Positions 31,546-42,200 of a stretch of 43,806 bases of DNA are shown piece after piece. Both the position numbers and the translations under genes were made by a program. Position 1 is the stretch's first letter, and every line of letters starts with the position of its first letter. The notes beneath the pieces were generated by a model, which saw only the letters and a program-made list of their open reading frames with translations, made no database searches and was not told the origin of the DNA. The stretch is from Bacillota bacterium (GTDB lineage Bacteria > Bacillota > Clostridia > Peptostreptococcales > Anaerovoracaceae): contig JAFUQN010000040.1 of the NCBI GenBank assembly GCA_017472365.1, forward strand, positions 1 to 43,806, given 5' to 3'.

Positions 31546-33270
31546 ATGAAGAAGGTACTACCTGCAGCGTTGGTCTTAGCCATGGCATTGACTGCGGTTC
31601 CGGCGTTTGCAGATACAACAGATACAACGATTCCGAAGGATGTTGCGGGAACGGGATGTGAAACAGCGGTGGTGAAACTGCTGGAAGATCACATCGTCAG
31701 CGGTTATAAAGACGGATCGTTCAAGCCGGAGGCTTCGATTACGAGAGCAGAAGTCTGCGCCATGCTGATCAAGGCCGGCGGCAATCCGTCTGGCGACGGA
31801 ATCTCGGATAGCGAGAGCGAAGCGGTTGTCGCAGCGTTCAGTGATCTGGACCAGGCCCCCTGGGCGGAAAGCTTTATTTTGAAAGCTTCGGAAGCAGGGA
31901 TCGTCAGTGGTTACAAGGATGGAACCTTCCGACCGGCGAATACAATCAGTATCAATGAGCTGAATGTCATGGTAGGGAAGGCCTCCGGTATGAAGGCGGA
32001 CGAAGTGGCGAAACTTTGGAATGATGCAGGAAATGTTCCGGCCACCAGAGGTGAGGCGGCAGTTGCCGTATACGATGCCCTGGAAAAAATCGAAGCTGCT
32101 GCGGAAGCCGGGTATGTGAAAGAAATTGAAAACGAGGTGACCGATAAGGAAGAAGGATTGGGTTACGAAGTGTCCAATGCTACTTCTGAATTCACAGGAA
32201 CTCCTCTGGTTCTGTCTCTGGAAGAAGCTGTGACTAAGATGCAGACCGAAAGCATCAGCGCTGAAACAGCGGAGCTGAACAAAAAGAGCGATCAGGCCAA
32301 GGCTCAGGGATATGGGGATAGCTATACCAGTATGAATGAAGCCATGAAGTACATGGATTATTTACCGTTATCCACCCAATATACCATGCAGCAGGAAGGA
32401 TTGACTGAAGCCAATGAAGAAATTCTGAAGCTGCAGAGAGACTTTGCTCGTGCAAACATCGAAAATAACTACCAGACGGAAATGAATCAGATCCGCCTCA
32501 GCGCGATCCAGACATATTATGGTTTGTTGCAGGCCAACGATGCTCTGCGGATCCAGGAAGAAAATCTGCAGGTACAGCAGAATCTCCTGAAACTGACGCA
32601 AAGAAAGTACGAGCTTGGGACGGTGTCGAAGATCGATTTACTGACAGCGGAAAACGCAGTGATCAAAGCGGAAAACGATGTTCTGGCGGCGAAGAATATG
32701 GTTGCCCAGGCGAAGATGGGTGTGAATATGCTGTTGGAACAGCCGTTGATGCAGGAACTGGAACTGACTACGCGCTATGAGGCACTGAAACTTCCGGAAA
32801 TCACGCTGACCGAGGCCATCAACAGTGCCATGAGCCAGAGAAATGAACTGGTTTCTGCGGAGTTTACCCAGAAAGTCATGGAAACCAATTATAAGAGTAT
32901 ACGCTACCGTTATGGGATCCAGTCCACCAAATATAAGGAAGCAGAGGTCCAGATGAAGCAGGTGGAACAGCTGTGTCAGATGATGCCCGCCAATATCGAG
33001 ATGGATATCCGTACCCGTTATTCTGACGTTCACGCCAAGTATCAGGCGGTACAGGCGGCGCAGAACACGCTGGATTTTGCGAAGGAAGGTTATCGTATCG
33101 CTACGATCACGTATAATGCCGGAATGAATACCATTTCTGACGTACACCAGGCGCAGGTGGGCGTTCTCGGTGCAGAACTGGGACTGTCCTCCGCCATTGC
33201 GGCGTACAACCAGGCTGTCTACGAATTCGAAGTGGCTGTCGGTACCGGAACGGAGCGGATCAGCTTCTAA
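31546..33270 (+). CDS. SLH-domain protein fused to a TolC-like domain
   Basis: A 574-residue exported protein. The signal peptide is residues 1-23 (AVPAFA). Two SLH modules follow (VSGYKDGSFKPEASITRAEV near 55; VSGYKDGTFRPANTISINEL near 125). From about 215 to 570 it is a TolC/outer-membrane-factor-like helical domain with internal duplication (LSLEEAVTKM..., TLTEAINSAMSQRNELVSAE), long coiled helices (QIRLSAIQTYYGLLQANDAL; KYELGTVSKIDLLTAENAVI) and a closing AQVGVLGAELGLSSAIAAYN. TolC proteins normally form channels through an outer membrane. Here the SLH pair would bind it to the wall. It has its own promoter, and no efflux pump genes adjoin. An adaptor-like or wall-spanning role is possible. 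Confidence 0.88.
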   Translation: MKKVLPAALVLAMALTAVPAFADTTDTTIPKDVAGTGCETAVVKLLEDHIVSGYKDGSFKPEASITRAEVCAMLIKAGGNPSGDGISDSESEAVVAAFSDLDQAPWAESFILKASEAGIVSGYKDGTFRPANTISINELNVMVGKASGMKADEVAKLWNDAGNVPATRGEAAVAVYDALEKIEAAAEAGYVKEIENEVTDKEEGLGYEVSNATSEFTGTPLVLSLEEAVTKMQTESISAETAELNKKSDQAKAQGYGDSYTSMNEAMKYMDYLPLSTQYTMQQEGLTEANEEILKLQRDFARANIENNYQTEMNQIRLSAIQTYYGLLQANDALRIQEENLQVQQNLLKLTQRKYELGTVSKIDLLTAENAVIKAENDVLAAKNMVAQAKMGVNMLLEQPLMQELELTTRYEALKLPEITLTEAINSAMSQRNELVSAEFTQKVMETNYKSIRYRYGIQSTKYKEAEVQMKQVEQLCQMMPANIEMDIRTRYSDVHAKYQAVQAAQNTLDFAKEGYRIATITYNAGMNTISDVHQAQVGVLGAELGLSSAIAAYNQAVYEFEVAVGTGTERISF

Positions 33271-33283
33271 ATCAACCAAATGA

Positions 33284-33320
33284 AAAACCCTATGCAATTC
33301 GCATAGGGTTTTATATTTTT
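33284..33320. terminator. Bidirectional terminator between SLH-TolC and DUF1846 genes
   Basis: AAAACCCTATGC-AATTC-GCATAGGGTTTT, a 12-bp perfect stem (33284-33312) with A-run before and T-run after, serving both convergent genes. Confidence 0.92.
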
Positions 33321-33324
33321 TGTG

Positions 33325-33354
33325 CTGGAGGACCGACCCGGAGGGACGGTTGCC
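33325..33354 (+). repeat. GGTTGCC element between convergent genes
   Basis: GGACCGACCCGGAGGGACGG then TTGCCAAAA. Another GC-rich stretch ending in GGTTGCC, lying just past the terminator. Confidence 0.4.
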
Positions 33355-33358
33355 AAAA

Positions 33359-34870
33359 TTAGCTTTCATATAAGTTGTTGTTGGAAAACTCCGGTTCGCT
33401 GGTGGCGTCAATTCCCAGGTCGCGGAAGACGCCGCTGTCACTGTCGCTTAAGATGGCGGTACAGTGAGCCGGGCAACCGTGGAGCTCAGTAAGCTTTTCC
33501 ATGGCAATCTTGGCACTGGGATTTGTAGCTGCGGAGATGGTCAGCGCACTGAGTACTTCTTCGCAGTTCAGAGTGGCCTTGTCCTTCTTCAGGATGTTGG
33601 TCTTCAGATTCTGCATAGCCAGGAGAACTTCCGGAGAAATCAGCGGGAGTTCGTCGGGAAGTCCAGCCTGATATTTGATGGCGTTCAGCAGAGCTGCTGC
33701 ACCGGCAACCATCCGTCGGGAGCTGCGCCCGGTGACGATGGCACCGTCGGGCATTTTGATGGCCATGGCGATGACATTTTCGTACTTGCGGTTCTGATTA
33801 CGCTTCTTTTCTACATAATCTAAAGCGGGCTGGACCACATCGCGGTCGCTGATTTTCAGATTCAGCTCGTCCATCAGAAGCTTGGCGCGATCCAGAGCAT
33901 CCTCGGAGATCCCGCCTTTTTTGTAGTTACAGCGGGCGATCAAATACCGGCGGATGATTTCCTGACAAGCAGCGTATCGCACGGCTTCGTCATCGTAGAT
34001 GGCAAAGCCGACGCGGTTAACACCCATGTCAGTGGGAGATTTGTATTCGGATTCTTCACCGGTAATCTTTTCGATGATACGTCTGAGAACAGGGAAGCTT
34101 TCCAGGTCGCGGTTATAGTTGACGGCAGCTTCACCGTAGTGTTCCAGGTGTAAGTAGTCGATCATATTGACATCGCGCAGGTCGATGGTAGCTGCTTCGT
34201 AAGCGATGTTGACGGGATGTTTCAGCGGCAGGTTCCAAACCGGGAAGGTTTCAAACTTGGCGTAACGTGCTTTGATCCCACGCTTGTTTTCGTGATACAG
34301 CTGGGACAAGCAAGTAGCCAGCTTTCCGGAACCGGGACCGGGACCGTTGACAACGACCAGCGGCTTGGTAACTTCGATGTAAGGGTTCGCACCATAGCCT
34401 TCTTCGCTGACGATGGTATCCACATCAGTGGGATAGCCCTTGGTAAAGCCGTGGGTATAGGTCTTGATTCCACGGCGTTCCAGCTTACTGATGAACATGT
34501 CCACGGCAGGCTGCTTTTCGTAGCGGGTAATGACCACGCTGTTGATGGACAGCTCGTACTTGCGGAACATATCGATCAGACGCATGACTTCCAGATCGTA
34601 GGTGATTCCAAAGTCCTGACGGGTTTTATTTCTGGTGATGTCGCCGGCATACACACAGATGATGATTTCAGCGTGATCTTTCATGTGCTGAAGCAGCTTG
34701 ATCTTCGCATTTTCGTCAAAGCCGGGAAGAACGCGCATGGCGTGCTTATCGTGGACCAGCTTTCCGCCGAATTCCAGATACAGACGCGGGCATTCTCTGC
34801 TGTTGATGCGCTCTAAAATATATTTCGACTGTTCTTCGATGTATTTTTCCGGATCAAAACCCTGTTTCAT
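33359..34870 (-). CDS. DUF1846 domain-containing protein
   Basis: A 503-residue cytoplasmic protein covering the full DUF1846 family (PF08903), of unknown function though structures exist. Family marks are the start [20 protein letters not shown], the segment [40 protein letters not shown] (a P-loop-like glycine segment with GSGK, near residue 175), [14 protein letters not shown] and a long C-terminal region with [20 protein letters not shown] 34870 is chosen because it matches the family start; a GTG at 34882 is possible. A small upstream ORF ends in TGATG overlapping this ATG. The GSGK motif suggests nucleotide binding but the reaction is unknown. Confidence 0.92.
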   Translation of the reverse strand: MKQGFDPEKYIEEQSKYILERINSRECPRLYLEFGGKLVHDKHAMRVLPGFDENAKIKLLQHMKDHAEIIICVYAGDITRNKTRQDFGITYDLEVMRLIDMFRKYELSINSVVITRYEKQPAVDMFISKLERRGIKTYTHGFTKGYPTDVDTIVSEEGYGANPYIEVTKPLVVVNGPGPGSGKLATCLSQLYHENKRGIKARYAKFETFPVWNLPLKHPVNIAYEAATIDLRDVNMIDYLHLEHYGEAAVNYNRDLESFPVLRRIIEKITGEESEYKSPTDMGVNRVGFAIYDDEAVRYAACQEIIRRYLIARCNYKKGGISEDALDRAKLLMDELNLKISDRDVVQPALDYVEKKRNQNRKYENVIAMAIKMPDGAIVTGRSSRRMVAGAAALLNAIKYQAGLPDELPLISPEVLLAMQNLKTNILKKDKATLNCEEVLSALTISAATNPSAKIAMEKLTELHGCPAHCTAILSDSDSGVFRDLGIDATSEPEFSNNNLYES

Positions 34871-34968
34871 CACTTCGTCCACCGCCTTTGTTTATTGTGA
34901 CCGCCTGGGGCAATCGGCGCTGCGCGCCTCCATGCGTATTGTTTCTTTTTTAAGCGTGCTTCATCCAT
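34870..34968 (-). CDS. Possible small upstream ORF coupled to the DUF1846 gene
   Basis: A 32-codon ORF starting [20 protein letters not shown], rich in Arg, Lys and Pro. GAGGTG (+ strand 34973-34978) lies just upstream and its stop overlaps the next start as TGATG, the usual sign of translational coupling. Part of it is encoded by a GC-rich GRTTGCC element, so it may equally be chance. No family is recognised. Confidence 0.35.
   Translation of the reverse strand: MDEARLKKKQYAWRRAAPIAPGGHNKQRRWTK
34901..34930 (-). repeat. GRTTGCC hairpin element in the DUF1846 leader
   Basis: On the minus strand GGCGCGCAGCGCC is followed by GATTGCCCC, the same GC dyad plus GATTGCC pattern as 7818-7842. Confidence 0.45.
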
Positions 34969-34983
34969 GCAACACCTCAAAAA

Positions 34984-34993
34984 TTATATCACC
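34984..34993 (-). promoter_or_regulatory. Extended -10 promoter of the DUF1846 gene
   Basis: On the minus strand TGATATAAT is a TGN plus TATAAT extended -10. No good -35. It would give a leader of about 105 nt containing the small upstream ORF. Confidence 0.55.
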
Positions 34994-35098
34994 TTTTGTC
35001 GGAGATTTCATTAAGAAATATAAAATTTTTCACAGAGAGGTAAGGAATTGACGGTACGCAGCTTAAAATGTGGAATTTCAAAAAAATGTAAATTCTCA

Positions 35099-35127
35099 TT
35101 GACGGAAAGGAAAGAACGAGGTATGAT
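35099..35127 (+). promoter_or_regulatory. Promoter of the SLH/giant-protein operon
   Basis: TTGACG (35099-35104), 17 bases, TATGAT (35122-35127). AGGAGGAG (35157-35164) precedes the ATG at 35174. Confidence 0.8.
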
Positions 35128-35173
35128 GAAAATATAAAATGTAAATAAATGGGAACAGGAGGAGAAATTTCAA

Positions 35174-36262
35174 ATGAACACAACGAGAAAGGGGAACATG
35201 ATGTTGGCAGTGGCCTTGTGCGCAGTGCTTCTTGCCGGATTTGGCTGGGGTATTGTCGGAAACGGAAAGGCGTTCGCCGCATCGACATTCAGCGATGTAA
35301 ACAACGGAGACTGGTATCGGCCCTATGTGATGGAGCTGACGGAAAATGGGATCATCAGTGGATTTCCCGATGGGACGTTTCGCCCATCGGGACAGGTGAC
35401 AACCGGACAGTTTTTGTCCATGGTGATCCAGACCGGATTTCAAAATGGGATACTGGCTGAACCTGTCGGTATGGAACGGAAGGAGGGCCACTGGGCCAGA
35501 TCCTTTTACGATCTGGCGCTTTCCGAGGGACTTTTATTTGACGATGAACTTCCGGCTTCGTCGTTAGACCGACCAATTTCGAGACAGTGGATGGCGGTGA
35601 TCACAAGTCGATTGATGGGCAGAGGCCTTGAAATGTATCGTATCCCATCGAAAGAGGAGTATGAGGAAGTATTGGACTCGGTCCGAGATGTGGAAGAACT
35701 GTCGTCTTACAGCTACGAAATCGTCACGGCGTACTCGTCCGGTTTGTTGTCAGGTTATCCCGACGGGACGTTCCGGCCGGAGGAATATCTGAGTCGGGCG
35801 GAGGCAGCTGCGGTGATCTATAAGCTGAATTCCTCGGAGGGGACGACCGGAGTAGAAATCAAACCGGATTCCGAATGGGTTGATATGTATTGCGGGTATG
35901 ATGCGGAACCGTCGGACATGGTAAAAGGAACGCGTATGTTCTGGTACATCCTCCCCATGGGGGAAGATGAGCAAAGATCTTCTTCAGAAATTCGGGAAAA
36001 TCTGAGCGAGGTAAAGGAGTTGATGAAACGGTACACCCCTGGGCTGGAAGAGGAATTATATTTATCGTTTTTAGATTTTACAGAGAAAGCGTTGGAATAT
36101 CAAAAACAGGGAAAGCAGGGACTGCGCAAGGAGTATGCAGGAGGATATCCGGTATTGATGGAAGCGGTCAGCGGAGAAATTCATGTTTATGTAAAGCCGA
36201 AGGGGACAGAAACACGGTTTTGGGGTGTGGAACCGGGACAGAGATCGGAAGAATTTTTCTGA
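35174..36262 (+). CDS. SLH-domain secreted protein
   Basis: A 362-residue exported protein. The signal peptide is about residues 1-36 (cleavage near AFAA). Three SLH modules follow: 37-83 (STFSDVNNGDWYRPYVMELT with ISGFPDGTFRPSG), a degenerate one at about 100-150, and 175-220 (SGLLSGYPDGTFRPEEYLSR). The C-terminal 140 residues are acidic and unrecognised (TRMFWYILPMGEDEQRSS, then a helical region and a short beta end). It should bind to secondary wall polymer. The giant secreted protein gene starts 16 bases after its stop with TTG, so they are cotranscribed and may be partners. Confidence 0.87.
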   Translation: MNTTRKGNMMLAVALCAVLLAGFGWGIVGNGKAFAASTFSDVNNGDWYRPYVMELTENGIISGFPDGTFRPSGQVTTGQFLSMVIQTGFQNGILAEPVGMERKEGHWARSFYDLALSEGLLFDDELPASSLDRPISRQWMAVITSRLMGRGLEMYRIPSKEEYEEVLDSVRDVEELSSYSYEIVTAYSSGLLSGYPDGTFRPEEYLSRAEAAAVIYKLNSSEGTTGVEIKPDSEWVDMYCGYDAEPSDMVKGTRMFWYILPMGEDEQRSSSEIRENLSEVKELMKRYTPGLEEELYLSFLDFTEKALEYQKQGKQGLRKEYAGGYPVLMEAVSGEIHVYVKPKGTETRFWGVEPGQRSEEFF

Positions 36263-36278
36263 GAGAGGGGGATTGGGA

Positions 36279-39200
36279 TTGAATCAGGGATTGAGAGATG
36301 CCAGCCGCAGGCTGGTTGCCGTGGGACTGGTGATCGTTATGGTGATTTTAGGGATTCCGTGGGCGATGACCGGCTGTCAGCCGGAAGTCAGTTACGGCGC
36401 GGGTTTGACAACGGCGGAGATTCTGGCAGTGACCGAAACCATTGAGGATGAGGCGGCGAAAAATGAAATCATCACAGCGGTAAATGAAGGGGCAGAAGTT
36501 ACGTTTTCGTATACTGCGGACGGACGAGTGGCGTCGTACCGGATCGTCCGGGAAGGTGTATCGAAGAAACACGAAGATATGACGGAAGAAGAAAAGCGTC
36601 AGGCACTGGACCTTCTGATCGAACAGGGAGTCGTGGAGAATCGGATCTTAGTTGATGGAACGTACTATTCTCTGAACATTACGCTCTGGATGGAACAGGG
36701 AATCATTGTTTACGGCGAGACCGCAGAGGTGAACAATGCGGTCAGCGTCACCTCGGGAAGTAACTATAAAGACGGTCAGTATCGCTTTTGGGGGTATGAT
36801 ATTAACGGAGGCTTGTACGGAAACGACGATTTTCCGAGGGACTCGGATTCGGGAACACCGGCCTATGAAAAGGACTGGCTGACGACGGAGGAAATCAGGG
36901 AAAGCGCTGTGGCACGGGGCTACATCGGGGAACACGGAATGAATGCCAATGGAAAATACGGCGACGGAGACAAGAAACGGACGGCAGATGCCTGGCTTTC
37001 GGAACATCCGGAGTGGATAGAAGCGGGGCTCGATACGGATTACATTTTAGAACACTTCTATTTTAACTCGGTGCTCAGCGATAATGGACTGACCACAGGT
37101 CAATTTACAGGGGTACATTTGTCCAGATATAACGGGACGCTGTATTACCAGTCCTTTTCCGTACAGGGTGAGATTCCGACCTTTGTGGTGACGGAAGGCA
37201 CGGTGGAAGAGCGGGTATTGATCGAAGACGGGACTTCCGGCGGAGATGCCGGAGACAGTGGGGAGGATGAAGACGATTCGCCGTCGGAAGTGGATATGGA
37301 GGTGGAGCTGGCGTTGCCGAAGGTGTCGTATGTAGGTCATCCTGTAACAGCCACTGACAGAACTGCCTTTACAGTGAATGGCGAAAGCCGGAGTGCGACC
37401 CGAGTCTACGCTGAAGGGCTGGCGAAAAATACATTCCGCCTTCCGGACGGCGGCGGAACGATCCGGAAGAACAATTCTGTTCCCACCAAAGCCCAGACAA
37501 CCTTCGATAAGGCCGGAACGCACCGGGTGATGCTGACGGTCACGGCCGGCGGAAGCAGCAGCTCCGATACGAAAACCATTGAAGTGGTAAAAACGCCGGC
37601 CATTATTCATTCGCTGACGGGAACGCAGAAGCAGAACCGGGCCCAGACGTTAAACGTGTGGGTTGCCACGGACCCGAAGAGAACGCTGGAAGAGGCTTGG
37701 ATCGAGGTAAAAGACACGGTAACGGGAGAACTGGTCCATCTGGATCACCATGTGGGCAGCTCGGCGGGGACGGCCAACGGACTGGATAATACGGAAATGA
37801 TCAAAACGCGGCCCGTTGAAAGACTGGATTCGGATGAACTGTTCACCAACTTCCGGCTGGAGTTTCTGACGAAAAATGAGGAAGAACGGGAATTTGAATA
37901 CACGATTTACGTGAAAGATGTGGAAGGAAATACGGACCGGATCGTTCAGAATTTTAAAGTAGTACCGGATCTGGCGCCCGAAGCGGCTGTCGTAATGGAA
38001 CCATCGTTTATTCGTGAACGCGGTGAAAACTACGCTGTGGTGACGGCGGAAGATGGATCGAAAACGGACGGAGATCAGTTGAAACGGCAGTGGAGTTTTG
38101 TTACTTTGGATCCGGAGGGAGACTATGTGGATCTGAAAACCCAGGTGGGCTATGAGGATCTATCCTTTGGTACGGCTCAGAAAATCGGCTTTCACAAGGA
38201 TGGAGTCGGGACGTTTCGTGTAAAACTTCAGGTGACCGATGTGTGGGCAGAGCCGACATTGGAAGAATATGTGACGGATGCGGACCGGAAAAGTGCTGTG
38301 ACCACAAAAGACAGCGAGGTGGAGAATATCGCACCGCAGGTCAGTCTGGAAGCGAAAGAAATGAAGACCGCAGAAATCTTGTTTCTGACGGAAGATGGCG
38401 CGGTGTACGAAGATGTGTGTAAACAACTTTCCCAGGTAAATACGAAGCTGTTGGAAAGCGGATATGACGGGACCGTGATGGCACAGCAGATGTATCCGGC
38501 GAAAACGTCAGAATCCCGACCGTGGGAAAAAACCATCGAGGTGGATACCCCCTTTGGGTATCAGGGGAGCTGGATCAAACTATTTGAAGAGGATAATTTT
38601 ATTACAGACGACCGCCGTTTATACAAAATCGATGCAACATGGCTGGGATCGGATAAAGAGTTCTATCCAGAAGATCCGTATACGATCACTGCCTGGGATG
38701 GTGAAACTGGCGATGTAGACTGGACATATACATTTGATGAAAGCATATTGACGGTGGCGGACAGCGGACCGTATTTTGCGCAGGATGACAGCGGAACGTA
38801 TTTGTATTTCGTATCCGGTAAAAAAACGCTGATTTTGGATAAGGATACTGGGGCAAAGCTGACCGTACTTCCTTTTGCAGTGGGAGAATCCTGCTTTACG
38901 GCCCGAAACCGGATCTTTACGGTGAAATCTGACGGGATTTACGCGATCCATACCGGAACAGGGAACGTAACACGGATTTATGAAGGCCTTCTCGGTAACG
39001 GATCGGCCCGTTTCGCCGGAAGACTTCAGTTTGTGAGCCGTGTGGGAGAAACGTTGTATCGCGGATTTATGAATCTGGAAACACAGGAAATCAAACTGCA
39101 GAAACTGACGGGTGTAACGCTGGCTGTGGGAACATACGATGCAGCGGCCTTTTGTACCGATGGAACACTGGTTGTAAAAGAAACGACTGAAGAATCCATT

Positions 39201-42200
39201 CGCTTTTTAAAGTTTGGAAAAGACGGAGCACTTTCCGGAGCGGTGAGTCACAGTGCAGAAGAAATGGATGCGGCTATAGTCAGGGACGGTTCGGGAAATG
39301 TGGAATACGTGTCTTATATCCACAGTGACAAATCGGGAGACTACTATTATATATATGTAACTTGTTATCATTTGTCCTCAGGGAAAAAGGCACAGACGTA
39401 TCTGCGCAATAAGAACGGTGATCCTGCAAAAACCAAAATCATTGCGGCGGAACAGGAAGGTGACCGGGTGTATGTGGTTGCCGGAGGATATACGACATGG
39501 ATTGTCAACTACGGCTGGGCGACAGGCGCAGCCCATGGATATCCGGAACGTACCAGAACTATTCGGTTTGATATGACAGAACTGAGCGGTGAAGAGGTCA
39601 GCAATGAAACGTACGGACTGGATGAATGGAAGGAATACGGCCGCAGCAGCGATGTGTATGTGGCGGTTCAGGCTGCGAAAAACGGCCAGTATCAGGATCC
39701 GCCCTCGGGGAACATTACAACGCTGTATCGCCGGTATCAGACACCGGAACAGGTGGAACAGAGGTATCGGTCAAAATTGTTGTCGGATGACGGCTCAGTG
39801 GATCGCCAGGAAGTATTTGTTCTGACAGCGGAAGACTTGGCTTCGGAATCGCTTTCGCAAATGGTGGTTCAGAATCTGGAAGATACCAGCGGTGAAGCGA
39901 CATCCTATGTAAATCTGACAGCGACGGCTTCGGGAGGGAATTTGCAGAGGACGGTGATGTTGCTGCCGAACAAGACGTATTATTACGAATATGATTTGTA
40001 TGGCCCGGGTTTAAGCGAAGCCAGTGTCAGGGATATTTTTTCGGTCAGGGCGGATTTAACGCAGCGATCTTCGGAGCTGACGGGAAAGCAGTATCGCGTT
40101 ACCAAAGCCATTATGGAGCAGTTTAATAACAACACCGTAGAAAATGAATATTATTCCGGGATATTGTCAGAGAATCTGATCAATGACAGATGGCATGTGG
40201 CTCCCACACCGGAGCGTCTGAAAGTACGAAAGGCATCTGCAACGCTGAATTTTACAGTAGAAACCGGTGAAACTGCGGTGCTCTCTTTTGATTACGATAT
40301 AAAACGGTTTACGGATAACGGGTATTTTGGGAATTATATTCTGATCGACGGTTCAAATTGGAAGTTGCCGATGGAAGAAGGAAAGACTCTGACGGGACAC
40401 TACACGCATCCGTTTTTGCTGAGTGCCGGAAATCATACGATTGAGCTGTTTTGCGGAACATATACGACATACGAAGCTCATACGGCCATCGACAATCTGA
40501 CGGTGGAATACGTAACGCTGGAGAATGAAGCGATGCTTGCGACGGATAATGAATTGGTGGATACGGCGGACAGTTATCAGGAAAAGGTGGGTGACGGATG
40601 GACGCGGGTCAGCGGAAGTTTCCGAACGCCCATGGAAAATATCGCCTATCAGGGGATTTCTGGTACGGTAGGAACGGAGAATGCCGGGAAAGGTGCGGTC
40701 ACGAAACTGACATCTTCGACGCAAAAGTTGAAGGAAATGAATTATCTCATCCCCGAGGGAGAAACGGTGATCTATGCCAGCGCGGCCACCACATCGACCC
40801 CATCCAAATCCAGCAGCAAACATTACGGCGTATTTTGGTATCTGAACGGAACCAGCTTTACGTGTTATCTGGACAGCTATTTTGGGACGAATGACCAGAA
40901 GCGGCTGAAAGGTACGGGAGTCCCTGAAAGCTATGATTTCGTCATGCCACTGGATGGGGTGTCGGATCCCGGATGGGAAAGTCCGCATTTCAAAATGTCC
41001 TTCTCTGGAACGGCGACGGGAACGGGTGGGACAATCGGGAAAACAGTTTTGGCTTCTGTGAAGAAAACTGATGAATCCACCGAAAACCGGGAATACTTCC
41101 TGCGCCCCAGTGGGACAACGAAGGGGATTTACACGGCGAATCTGAAATTTAATACTAAGGCTCAGCTGAGATTTGTACCCGGAAATGACGGTGCGCAGGG
41201 AATTGCGAATCTGAAGATTTATACGATTGAAAACGGTGTAAAGATTTATGTTTCAGAAGAAGACATTACCCAGGCCTCTGAATTGAACCGGTGGAGCGCG
41301 AAAAAAGTGACTGCGGAAGTGAAAACGGACGGTGCGCCTGTGGAAGAAGAAACGAGCATGGTTTACGCCAAGGGAGAAGCGGTACATACCAGTGTATTCT
41401 ACTACGACTATGAGGGAGATCCGAGTAAAGCTTCGTACTGGAAATATACGCATCTTCCTTATAATGACGGACCGCATCCACAGGCAAGTGTAGTAATTGA
41501 TGAAAATGACAATGCGGTCGGAGGAACCGGAGACATATTATCAGAACCGATCCAGAAATTCTATGTGGATGGAAAATATATCATCGAACACTGGCAGACT
41601 GACAGCACCGGAGATCCTGCTTACGATAAAGACAGCAATGTGGCGAAAATGATCATCTATATCGGGGGCGGTGGGAGTGCACCGTGGATCGAGTCCATCA
41701 CAATAAAGCCTTCGGGCCCGGAAGAAGGCGATGATGTAACGGCAAATATAACTGTGGACGATCAGGAAAAGGATCCGCTTCAGCTGGATATCGAAATTTA
41801 TCGGGATGGGACACGCATTTCAAAGAAGACTGTAAAAAATCTGGCAGCGGACAACCGCGGTGTATATCCGGTTACAATTTCTGATCCAATCACTGATGCA
41901 GAAGCCGGAAAGTATGAAATCGTATGTACAGTCCGAGATGAAGGAGGGGTCGGCATCGGTAATCGCCAATTTACGATTCAACCCGCAGGAAGCATTTGCG
42001 GAGCAGTTTCTCATACTGAAGCCTGGGACAGTAACCGTCGCAGCTACAATTTGAATCTGTTTGGCGAAGAAGCTTCCGTATATAATACAGCGATAACCTT
42101 GTCGCAGTATTTGTTGTATGATGAACCGCGTCCGCGTGGTACAAATGTGTTCTGGGCAGGAGAAGAGCTTGTTCTGACTGCAAACGTCGGCGGATCGCCG

